Assembly: GCA_030848705.1 (NCBI GenBank)
Contig: JAUIZM010000023.1
Coordinates: forward strand, 186,001 to 250,000
Origin: Heracleum sosnowskyi
Lineage: Eukaryota > Streptophyta > Magnoliopsida > Apiales > Apiaceae
Length of the DNA: 64,000 nucleotides
Reading direction: 5' to 3'
The position numbers and the translations under genes are program-made. Below the pieces are notes generated by a model. That model was not told the origin of the DNA. It did no database searches and saw nothing but the letters and a program-made list of their open reading frames with translations. This document shows positions 51,662-62,849 of this stretch, piece after piece (positions within the stretch are counted from its first letter, which is position 1; every line of letters starts with the position of its first letter).

Positions 51662-51997
51662 TACCTCTGAAGGGAGCTATACAAGGAAAACGGGGATAAA
51701 TTGAAGCAGGTCGTTTTGTGGGTATTTTCTAGTAATTTGACCCTATAGGTTTATAGAATTGCAAAAAACTTCATTTGGAGCAGTCCGGGCCTGAATTGGA
51801 GCAGATACCAGGGGACGCCCGATTACGTATACCTCTGAAGGGAGCTATACAAGGAAAACGGGGATAAATTGAAGCAGGTCGTTTTGTGGGTATTTTCTAG
51901 TAATTTGACCCTATAGGTTTATAGAATTGCAAAAAACTTCATTTGGAGCAGTCCGGGCCTGAATTGGAGCAGATACCAGGGGACGCCCGATTACGTA
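51662..51997. repeat. Single-monomer tandem duplication (168 bp)
   Basis: Two consecutive monomers both carry GAAGCAGGTCG (51703 and 51871) and otherwise match across CTCTGAAGGGAGC, GTGGGTATTTTCTAG and CAGTCCGGGCCTGAATTGG. Neighbouring monomers of this class have GAAGCGGGTCG. This is the clearest case in the window of a one-unit duplication. Confidence 0.82.
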
Positions 51998-53559
51998 TAC
52001 CTCTTAAGGGATCTATACATGGAAAACGGGGATAAATTGAAGCGGGTCGTTTTGTGGATATTTTCTCGTAGTTTGACCCTTTGGGTTTATAGAATTGCAA
52101 AAAACTTCATTTGGAGCAGTCCAGACCTGAATTTGAGCAGATATCAGGGGACACCCGATTAATTATACCTCTGAAGGGAGCTATACAAGGAAAAGGGGGA
52201 TAAATTGAAGCGGGTCGTTTTGAGGATATTTTCTCGTAGTTTGACCCTATGGGTTTATAGAATTACAGTAAACTTCATTTGGAGCTGTCCGGACCTGAAT
52301 TGGAGCAGATACCAGGGGACGCCCGATTACGTATACCTCTTAAGGGATCTATACAAGGAAAACAGGGATAAATTGAAGCGGGTCGTTTTGAGGATATTTT
52401 CTCGTAGTTTGACCCTATGGGTTTATAGAATTGCAGTAAACTTCATTTGGAGCTGTCCGGACCTGAATTGGAGCAGATACCAGGGGACGCCCGATTACGT
52501 ATACCTCTTAAGGGATCTATACAAGTAAAACGGGGATAAATTGAAGCGGGTCGTTTTGTGGATATTTTCTCGTAGTTTGACCCTATGGGTTTATAGAATT
52601 GCAAAAAACTTCATTTGGAGCAGTCCGGGCCTAAATTGGAGCATATACCAGGGGACGCCCGATTACGAATACCTCTTAAGGGATCTATACAAGGAAAACG
52701 GGGATAAATTGAAGCCGGTCATTTTGAGGATATTTTCTCGTAGTTTGACCCTATGGGTTTATAGAATTGCAGTAAACTTCATTTGGAGCTCTCTGGACCT
52801 GAATTGGAGCAGATACCAGGGGACGCCCGATTACGTATACCTCTTAAGGGATATACATGGAAAACGGGGATAAATTGAAGCGGGTCATTTTTTGGATATT
52901 TTCTCGTAGTTTGACCCTATGGGTTTATAGAATTGCAAAAAACTTCATTTGGAGCAGTCCGGGCCTAAACTGGAGCAGATACCAGGGGACGCCCGATTAC
53001 GTATACCTCTGAAGGGATCTATACAAGGAAAACGGGGATAAATTGAAGCGGGTCGTTTTGAGGATATTTTCTCGTAGTTTGACCCTATGGGTTTATAGAA
53101 TTGCAGGAAACTTCATTTGGAGCTGTCCGGACCTGAATTGGAGCAGATACCAGGGGACGCCCGATTACGTATACCTCTTAAGGGATCTATACATGGAAAA
53201 CGGGGATAAATTGAAGCGGGTCGTTTTGTGGATATTTTCTCGTAGTTTGACCCTATGGGTTTATAGAATTGCAAAAAACTTCATTTGGAGCTGTCCGGAC
53301 CTGAATGTGAGCAGATATCAGGGGACACCCGATTAAGTATACCTCTGAAGGGAGCTATACAAGGAAAACGGGGATAAATTGAAGCGGGTCGTTTTGAGGA
53401 TATTTTCTCGTAGTTTGACCCTATGGGTTTATAGAATTGCAGTAAACTTCATTTGGAGCTGTCCGGACCTGAATTGGAGCAGATACCAGGGGACGCCCGA
53501 TTAGGGGATCTATACAAGGAAAACGGGGATAAATTGAAGCGGGTCGTTTTGTGGATATT

Positions 53560-55190
53560 TTCTCGTAGTTTGACCCTATGGGTTTATAGAATTGCAAAAA
53601 ACTTCATTTGGAGCAGTCCGGGCCTAAATTGGAGCAGATACCAGGGGACGCCCGATTACGTATACCTCTGAAGGGAGCTATACAAGGAAAACGGGGATAA
53701 ATTGAAGCGGGTCGTTTTGTGGGTATTTTCTAGTAATTTGACCCTATAGGTTTATAGAATTGCAAAAAACTTCATTTGGAGCAGTCCGGGCCTGAATTGG
53801 AGCAGATACCAGGGGACGCCCGATTACGTATACCTCTTAAGGGAGCTATACAAGGAAAACGGGGATAAATTGAAGCGGGTCATTTTGTGGATATTTTCTC
53901 GTAGTTTGACCCTATGGGTTTATAGAATTGCAAAAAACTTCATTTGGAGCAGTCCGGGCCTGAATCGGAGCAGATACCAGGGAACGCCCGATTATGTATA
54001 CCTCTGAAGGGATCTATACAAGGAAAACGGGGATAAATTGAAGCGGGTCGTTTTGAGGATATTTTCTCGTAGTTTGACCCTATGGGTTTATAGAATTGCA
54101 GTAAACTTCATTTGGAGCTGTCCGGACCTGAATTGGAGCAGATACCAGGGGACGCCCGATTACGTATACCTCTTAAGGGATCTATACAAGGAAAACGGGG
54201 ATAAATTGAAGCGGGTCGTTTTGAGGATATTTTCTCGTAGTTTGACCCTATGGGTTTATAGAATTGCAGTAAACTTCATTTGGAGCTCTCCGGACCTGAA
54301 TTGGAGCAGATACCAGGGGACGCCCGATTACATATACCTCTTAAGGGATCTATACATGGAAAACGGGGATAAATTGAAGCGGGTCGTTTTGTGGATATTT
54401 TCTCGTAGTTTGACCCTATGGGTTTATAGAATTGCAAAAAACTTCATTTGGAGCAGTCCGGGCCTAAATTGGAGCAGATACCAGGGGACGCCCGATTACG
54501 TATACCTCTGAAGGGAGCTATACAAGGAAAACGGGGATAAATTGAAGCGGGTCGTTTTGTGGGTATTTTCTAGTAATTTGACCCTATAGGTTTATTGAAT
54601 TGCAAAAAACTTCATTTGGAGCAGTCCGGGCCTGAATTGGAGCAGATACCAGGGGACGCCCGATTACGTATACCTCTTAAGGGAGCTATACAAGGAAAAC
54701 GGGGATAAATTGAAGCGGGTCGTTTTGTGGATATTTTCTCGTAGTTTGACCCTATCGGTTTATAGAATTGCAAAAAACTTCATTTGGAGCAGTCCGGGCC
54801 TGAATCGGAGCAGATACCAGGGAACGCCCGATTATGTATACCTCTGAAGGGAGCTATACAAGGAAAACGGGGATAAATTGAAGCGGGTCGTTTTGAGGAT
54901 ATTTTCTCGTAGTTTGACCCTATGGGTTTATAGAATTGCAGTAAACTTCATTTGGAGCTGTCCGGACCTGAATTGGAGCAGATACCAGGGGACGCCCGAT
55001 TACGTATACCTCTTAAGGGATCTATACAAGGAAAACGGGGATAAATTGAAGCGGGTCGTTTTGAGGATATTTTCTCGTAGTTTGACCCTATGGGTTTATA
55101 GAATTGCAGTAAACTTCATTTGGAGCTCTCCGGACCTGAATTGGAGCAGATACCAGGGGACGCCCGATTATGTATACCTCTTAAGGGATC
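53560..55190. repeat. Tandem duplication, 840-bp period (5 monomers)
   Basis: About 53560-54350 matches 54400-55190. Shared marks are CCTGAATCGG (near 53963 and 54803) and GATTATGTATACC (near 53991 and 54831), both 840 bp apart (5x168). Differences include GTCATTTTGTGG near 53881 in the left copy, CCTATCGGTTT near 54755 and TTTATTGAATT near 54592 in the right copy. Confidence 0.78.
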
Positions 55191-56893
55191 TATACAAGGA
55201 AAACGGGGATAAATTTAAGCGGGTCATTTTGTGAATATTTTCTCGTAGTTTGACCCTATGGGTTTATAGAATTGCAAAAAACTTCATTTGGAGCTGTCCG
55301 GACCTGAATTTGAGCAGATATCAGGGGACACCCGATTAAGTATACCTCTGAAGGGAGCTATACAAGGAAAACGGGGATAAATTGAAGCGGGTCGTTTTGA
55401 GGATATTTTCTCGTAGTTTGACCCTATGGGTTTATAGAATTGCAGTAAACTTCATTTGGAGCTGTTCGAACCTGAATTGCAGCAGATACCAGGGGACGCC
55501 CGATTACGTATACCTCTTAAGGGATCTATACAAGGAAAACGGGGATAAATTGAAGCGGGTCGTTTTGAGGATATTTTCTCGTAGTTTGACCCTATGGGTT
55601 TATAGAATTGCAGTAAACTTCATTTGGAGCTGTCCGGACCTGAATTGGAGCAGATACCAGGGGACGCCCGATTACGTATACCTCTTAAGGGATCTATACA
55701 TGGAAAACGGGGATAAATTTAAGCGGGTCATTTTGTGAATATTTTCTCGTAGTTTGACCCTATGGGTTTATAGAATTGCAAAAAACTTCATTTGGAGCAG
55801 TCCGGGCCTAAATTGGAGCAGATACCAGGGGACGCCCGATTACGTATACCTCTGAAGGGAGCTATACATGGAAAACGGGGATAAATTGAAGCGGATCGTT
55901 TTGTGGATATTTTCTCGTAGTTTGACCCTATGGGTTTATAGAATTCCAAAAAACTTCATTTGGAGCTGTCCGGACCCGAATTTGAGCAGATATCAGGGGA
56001 CACCCGATTATGTATACCTCTGAAGGGAGCTATACAAGGAAAACGGGGATAAATTGAAGCCGGTCATTTGGTGGATATTTTCTCGTAGTTTGACCCTATG
56101 GGTTTATAGAATTGAAAAAAACTTCATTTGGAGCAGTATGGACCTGAATTGGAGCAGATACCAGGGGACGCCCGTTTACGTATACCTCTGAAGGGAGCTA
56201 TACAAGGAAAACGGGGATAAATTGAAGCGGGTCATTTTGAGGATATTTTCTCATAGTTTGACCCTATGGGTTTATAGAATTGCAGTAAACTTCATTTGGA
56301 GCTGTCCGGACCTGAATTGGAGCAGATACCAGGGGACGCCCGATTACGTATACCTCTTAAGGGATCTATACAAGGAAAACGGGGATAAATTGAAGCGGGT
56401 CGTTTTGTGGATATTTTCTCGTAGTTTGACCCTATGGGTTTATAGAATTGCAAAAAACTTCATTTGGAGCAGTCCGGGCCTAAATTGGAGCAGATACCAG
56501 GGGACGCCCGATTACGTATACCTCTGAAGGGAACTATACAAGGAAAACGGGGATAAATTGAAGCGGGTCGTTTTGTGGGTATTTTCTAGTAGTTTGACCC
56601 TATAGGTTTATAGAATTGCAAAAAACTTCATTTGGAGCCGTCCGGGCCTGAATTGGAGCAGATACCAGGGGACGCCCGATTACGTATACCTCTTAAGGGA
56701 GCTATACAAGGAAAACGGGGATAAATTGAAGCGGGTCGTTTTGTGGAAATTTTCTCGTAGTTTGACCCTATGGGTTTATAGAATTGCAAAAAACTTCATT
56801 TGGAGCAGTCCGGGCCTGAATTGGAGCAGATACCAGGGAACGCCCGATTACGTATACCTCTGAAGGGATCTATACAAGGAAAACGGGGATAAA

Positions 56894-57565
56894 TTGAAGC
56901 GGGTCGTTTTGAGGATATTTTCTCGTAGTTTGACCCTATGGGTTTATAGAATTGCAGTAAACTTCATTTGGAGCTTTCCGGACCTGAATTGGAGCAGATT
57001 CCAGGGGACGCCCGATTACGTATACCTCTTAAGGGATCTATACAAGGAAAACGGGGATAAATTGAAGCGGGTCGTTTTGAGGATATTTTCTCGTAGTTTG
57101 ACCCTATGGGTTTATAGAATTGCAGTAAACTTCATTTGGAGCTCTCCGGACCTGAATTGGAGCAGATACCAGGGGACGCCCGATTACGTATACCTCTTAA
57201 GGGATCTATACAAGGAAAACAGGGATAAATTGAAGCGGGTCGTTTTGAGGATATTTTCTCGTAGTTTGACCCTATGGGTTTATAGAATTGCAGTAAACTT
57301 CATTTGGAGCTTTCCGAACCTGAATTGGAGCAGATTCCAGGGGACGCCCGATTACGTATACCTCTTAAGGGATCTATACAAGGAAAATGGGGATAAATTG
57401 AAGCGGGTCGTTTTGAGGATATTTTCTCGTAGTTTGACCCTATGGGTTTATAGAATTGCAGTAAACTTCATTTGGAGCTCTCCGGACCTGAATTGGAGCA
57501 GATACCAGGGGACGCCCGATTACGTATACCTCTTAAGGGATCTATACATGGAAAACGGGGATAAA
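56894..57565. repeat. Tandem dimer duplication (336-bp period)
   Basis: Two dimers at 56894-57229 and 57230-57565 each pair a monomer with CTTTCC and CAGATTCCAGG with one having CTCTCCGGACC. CAGATTCC lies at 56995 and 57331, 336 bp apart. The right copy carries TTCCGAACC and AAAATGGGG. This run has no stop in the open frame and produces the longest apparent ORF of the window. Confidence 0.8.
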
Positions 57566-57703
57566 TTGAAGCGGGTCGTTTTGTGGATATTTTCTCGTAG
57601 TTTGACCCTATGGGTTTATAGAATTGCAAAAAACTTCATTTGGAGCAGTCCGGGCCTAAATTGGAGCAGATACCAGGGGACGCCCGATTACGTATACCTC
57701 TGA
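56894..57703 (+). other. Longest frame-open stretch (269 codons), not a gene
   Basis: This runs through nearly five 168-bp monomers and begins at TTG rather than ATG. It is open because 168 is divisible by three and the consensus monomer lacks a stop in this frame. The chance that one frame of a random 56-codon unit is stop-free is about 7%, or about one in three over six frames. The predicted repeat resembles no family I recognise. Elsewhere the frame is broken by CTGAAGG, GATTAGGGG and one-base indels without compensation. I do not consider it coding. Confidence 0.9.
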
Positions 57704-60700
57704 AGGGAGCTATACAAGGAAAACGGGGATAAATTGAAGCGGGTCGTTTTGTGGGTATTTTCTAGTAATTTGACCCTATAGGTTTATTGAATTGCAAAAA
57801 ACTTCATTTGGAGCAGTCCGGGCCTGAATTGGAGCAGATACTAGGGGACGCCCGATTACGTATACCTCTTAAGGGAGCTATACAAGGAAAACGGGGATAA
57901 ATTGAAGCGGGTCGTTTTGTGGATATTTTCTCGTAGTTTGACCCTATGGGTTTATAGAATTGCAAAAAACTTCATTTGAAGCAGTCCGGGCCTGAATCGG
58001 AGCAGATACCAGGGAACGCCCGATTATGTATACCTCTGAAGGGATCTATACAAGGAAAACGGGGATAAATTGAAGCGGGTCGTTTTGAGGATATTTTCTC
58101 GTAGTTTGACCCTATGGGTTTATAGAATTGCAGTAAACTTCATTTGGAGCTGTCCGGACCTGAATTGGAGCAGATACCAGGGGACGCCCGATTACGTATA
58201 CCTCTTAAGGGATCTATACAAGTAAAACGGGGATAAATTGAAGCGGGTCGTTTTGTGGATATTTTATCATAGTTTGACCCTATGGGTTTATAGAATTGCA
58301 AAAAACTTCATTTGGAGCAGTCCGGGCCTAAATTGGAGCAAATACCAGGGGACGCCCGATTACGTATACCTCTGAAGGGAGCTATACAGGGAAAACGGGG
58401 ATAAATTGAAGTGGGTCGTTTTGTGGGTATTTTCTAGTAGTTTGACCCTATAGGTTTATAGAATTGCAAAAAACTTCATTTGGAGCAGTCCGGGCCTGAA
58501 TTGGAGCAGATACAAGGGGACGCCCGATTACGTATACCTCTTAAGGGATCTATACATGGAAAACGGGGATAAATTTAAGCGGGTCATTTTGTGAATATTT
58601 TCTCGTAGTTTGACCCTATGGGTTTATAGAATTGCAAAAAACTTCATTTGGAGCAGTCCGGGCCTAAATTGGAGCAGATACCAGGGGACGCCCGATTACG
58701 TATACCTCTGAAGGGAGCTATACATGGAAAACGGGGATAAATTGAAGCGGGTCGTTTTGTGGATATTTTCTCGTAGTTTGACCCTATGGGTTTATAAAAT
58801 TCCAAAAAACTTCATTTGGAGCTGTCCGGACCCGAATTTGAGCAGATATCAGGGGACACCCGATTATGTATACCTCTGAAGGGAGCTATACAAGGAAAAC
58901 GGGGATAAATTGAAGCGGGTCATTTGGTGGATATTTTCTCGTAGTTTGACCCTATGGGTTTATAGAATTGAAAAAAACTTCATTTGGAGCAGTATGGACC
59001 TGAATTGGAGCAGATACCAGGGGACGCCCGTTTACGTATACCTCTTAAGGGATCTATACAAGTAAAACGGGGATAAATTGAAGCGGGTCGTTTTGTGGAT
59101 AGTTTCTCATAGTTTGACCCTATGGGTTTATAGAATTGCAGTAAACTTCATTTGGAGCTGTCCGGACCTGAATTGGAGCAGATACCAGGGGACGCCCGAT
59201 TACGTATACCTCTTAAGGGATCTATACAAGGAAAACGGGGATAAATTGAAGCGGGTCGTTTTGAGGATATTTTCTCGTAGTTTGACCCTATGGGTTTATA
59301 GAATTGCAGTAAACTTCATTTGGAGCTCTCCGGACCTGAATTGGAGCAGATACCAGGGGACGCCCGATTACGTATACCTCTTAAGGGATCTATACATGGA
59401 AAACGGGGATAAATTGAAGCGGGTCGTTTTGTGGATATTTTCTCGTAGTTTGACCCTTTGGGTTTATAGAATTGCAAAAAACTTCATTTGGAGCAGTCCG
59501 GACCTGAATTTGAGCAGATATCAGGGGACACCCGATTAATTATACCTCTGAAGGGAGCTATACAAGGAAAAGGGGGATAAATTGAAGCGGGTCGTTTTGA
59601 GGATATTTTCTCGTAGTTTGACCCTATGGGTTTATAGAATTACAGTAAACTTCATTTGGAGCTGTCCGGACCTGAATTGGAGCAGATACCAGGGGACGCC
59701 CGATTACGTATACCTCTTAAGGGATCTATACAAGGAAAACAGGGATAAATTGAAGCGGGTCGTTTTGAGGATATTTTCTCGTAGTTTGACCCTATGGGTT
59801 TATAGAATTGCAGTAAACTTCATTTGGAGCTGTCCGGACCTGAATTGGAGCAGATTCCAGGGGACGCCCGATTACGTATACCTCTTAAGGGATCTATACA
59901 AGGAAAATGGGGATAAATTGAAGCGGGTCGTTTTGAGGATATTTTCTCGTAGTTTGACCCTATGGGTTTATAGAATTGCAGTAAACTTCATTTGGAGCTC
60001 TCCGGACCTGAATTGGAGCAGATACCAGGGGACGCCCGATTACGTATACCTCTTAAGGGATCTATACATGGAAAACGGGGATAAATTGAAGCGGGTCGTT
60101 TTGTGGATATTTTCTCGTAGTTTGACCCTATGGGTTTATAGAATTGCAAAAAACTTCATTTGGAGCAGTCCGGGCCTAAATTGGAGCAGATACCAGGGGA
60201 CGCCCGATTACGTATACCTCTGAAGGGAGCTATACAAGGAAAACGGGGATAAATTGAAGCGGGTCGTTTTGTGGGTATTTTCTAGTAATTTGACCCTATA
60301 GGTTTATTGAATTGCAAAAAACTTCATTTGGAGCAGTCCGGGCCTGAATTGGAGCAGATACTAGGGGACGCCCGATTACGTATACCTCTTAAGGGAGCTA
60401 TACAAGGAAAACGGGGATAAATTGAAGCGGGTCGTTTTGTGGATATTTTCTCGTAGTTTGACCCTATGGGTTTATAGAATTGCAAAAAACTTCATTTGAA
60501 GCAGTCCGGGCCTGAATCGGAGCAGATACCAGGGAACGCCCGATTATGTATACCTCTGAAGGGATCTATACAAGGAAAACGGGGATAAATTGAAGCGGGT
60601 CGTTTTGAGGATATTTTCTCGTAGTTTGACCCTATGGGTTTATAGAATTGCAGTAAACTTCATTTGGAGCTGTCCGGACCTGAATTGGAGCAGATACCAG

Positions 60701-62374
60701 GGGACGCCCGATTACGTATACCTCTTAAGGGATCTATACAAGTAAAACGGGGATAAATTGAAGCGGGTCGTTTTGTGGATATTTTATCATAGTTTGACCC
60801 TATGGGTTTATAGAATTGCAAAAAACTTCATTTGGAGCAGTCCGGGCCTAAATTGGAGCAAATACCAGGGGACGCCCGATTACGTATACCTCTGAAGGGA
60901 GCTATACAGGGAAAACGGGGATAAATTGAAGTGGGTCGTTTTGTGGGTATTTTCTAGTAGTTTGACCCTATAGGTTTATAGAATTGCAAAAAACTTCATT
61001 TGGAGCAGTCCGGGCCTGAATTGGAGCAGATACCAGGGGACGCCCGATTACGTATACCTCTTAAGGGATCTATACATGGAAAACGGGGATAAATTTAAGC
61101 GGGTCATTTTGTGAATAATTTCTCGTAGTTTGACCCTATGGGTTTATAGAATTGCAAAAAACTTCATTTGGAGCAGTCCGGGCCTAAATTGGAGCAGATA
61201 CCAGGGGACGCCCGATTACGTATACCTCTGAAGGGAGCTATACATGGAAAACGGGGATAAATTGAAGCGGGTCGTTTTGTGGATATTTTCTCGTAGTTTG
61301 ACCCTATGGGTTTATAAAATTCCAAAAAACTTCATTTGGAGCTGTCCGGACCCGAATTTGAGCAGATATCAGGGGACACCCGATTATGTATACCTCTGAA
61401 GGGAGCTATACAAGGAAAACGGGGATAAATTGAAGCGGGTCATTTGGTGGATATTTTCTCGTAGTTTGACCCTATGGGTTTATAGAATTGAAAAAAACTT
61501 CATTTGGAGCAGTATGGACCTGAATTGGAGCAGATACCAGGGGACGCCCGTTTACGTATACCTCTTAAGGGATCTATACAAGTAAAACGGGGATAAATTG
61601 AAGCGGGTCGTTTTGTGGATAGTTTCTCATAGTTTGACCCTATGGGTTTATAGAATTGCAGTAAACTTCATTTGGAGCTGTCCGGACCTGAATTGGAGCA
61701 GATACCAGGGGACGCCCGATTACGTATACCTCTTAAGGGATCTATACAAGGAAAACGGGGATAAATTGAAGCGGGTCGTTTTGAGGATATTTTCTCGTAG
61801 TTTGACCCTATGGGTTTATAGAATTGCAGTAAACTTCATTTGGAGCTCTCCGGACCTGAATTGGAGCAGATACCAGGGGACGCCCGATTACGTATACCTC
61901 TTAAGGGATCTATACATGGAAAACGGGGATAAATTGAAGCGGGTCGTTTTGTGGATATTTTCTCGTAGTTTGACCCTTTGGGTTTATAGAATTGCAAAAA
62001 ACTTCATTTGGAGCAGTCCGGACCTGAATTTGAGCAGATATCAGGGGACACCCGATTAATTATACCTCTGAAGGGAGCTATACAAGGAAAAGGGGGATAA
62101 ATTGAAGCGGGTCGTTTTGAGGATATTTTCTCGTAGTTTGACCCTATGGGTTTATAGAATTACAGTAAACTTCATTTGGAGCTGTCCGGACCTGAATTGG
62201 AGCAGATACCAGGGGACGCCCGATTACGTATACCTCTTAAGGGATCTATACAAGGAAAACAGGGATAAATTGAAGCGGGTCGTTTTGAGGATATTTTCTC
62301 GTAGTTTGACCCTATGGGTTTATAGAATTGCAGTAAACTTCATTTGGAGCTGTCCGGACCTGAATTGGAGCAGA
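57321..62374. repeat. Tandem duplication, 2520-bp period (15 monomers)
   Basis: 57321-59854 matches 59841-62374, with period exactly 15x168. I could see only two mismatches: TACAAGGGG near 58514 against TACCAGGGG near 61034, and GTGAATATTT near 58598 against GTGAATAATT near 61118. Many rare marks are shared, including TTTATAAAATTCC, GACCCGAATTTGAG, AGTATGGACC, CCCGTTTACG, TTTTATCATAG and GGATAGTTTCTCATAG. The limits are sharp: TTCCGAACC at 57311-57320 on the left, and CAGATTCC at 59855 against CAGATACC at 62375 on the right. Confidence 0.92.
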
Positions 62375-62849
62375 TACCAGGGGACGCCCGATTACGTATA
62401 CCTCTTAAGGGATCTATACAAGTAAAACGGGGATAAATTGAAGCGGGTCGTTTTGTGGATATTTTCTCGTAGTTTGACCCTATGGGTTTATAGAATTGCA
62501 AAAAACTTCATTTGGAGCAGTCCGGGCCTAAATTGGAGCAAATACCAGGGGACGCCGGATTACGTATACTTCTGAAGGGAGCTATACAGGGAAAACGGGG
62601 ATAAATTGAAGTGGGTCGTTTTGTGGGTATTTTCTAGTAGTTTGACCCTATAGGTTTATAGAATTGCAAAAAACTTCATTTGGAGCAGTCCGGGCCTGAA
62701 TTGGAGCAGATACCAGGGGACGCCCGATTACGTATACCTCTTAAGGGAGCTATACAAGGAAAACGGGGATAAATTGAAGCGGGTCGTTTTGTGGATATTT
62801 TCTCGTAGTTTGACCCTATGGGTTTATAGAATTGCAAAAAACTTCATTT

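Larger units (their letters stand above)
45500..53600. repeat. Domain C: long-period duplications, few 155-bp monomers
   Basis: Only four 155-bp monomers occur, at 45936, 48611, 51452 and 53453. GATTTGGGG and the 165-bp form are absent. New variants appear: GATTAATTATACC (near 46977, 49654, 52158), AAAAGGGGG, GATGCGGG, CATATACCAG, CTCTCTGGACC and GATTACGAATACC. The region is built from a tandem duplication of about 2676 bp, then a roughly 1.2-kb segment repeated at an offset of 2001 bp. Confidence 0.8.
50636..53831. repeat. 1.2-kb segment repeated at offset 2001
   Basis: About 50636-51830 matches 52637-53831. Shared marks are CATATACCAG (50641 and 52642), GAAGCCGGTC (50710 and 52711), CTCTCTGGACC, GATATACATGG, GTCATTTTTTGG, CCTAAACTGG, GCAGGAAAC and GATTAAGTATACC. 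The interval of 2001 equals 155+166+10x168. The DNA between the two matches (about 51998-52636) instead resembles 49490-50130 at an offset of 2505, so this stretch is a mosaic. Confidence 0.8.
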
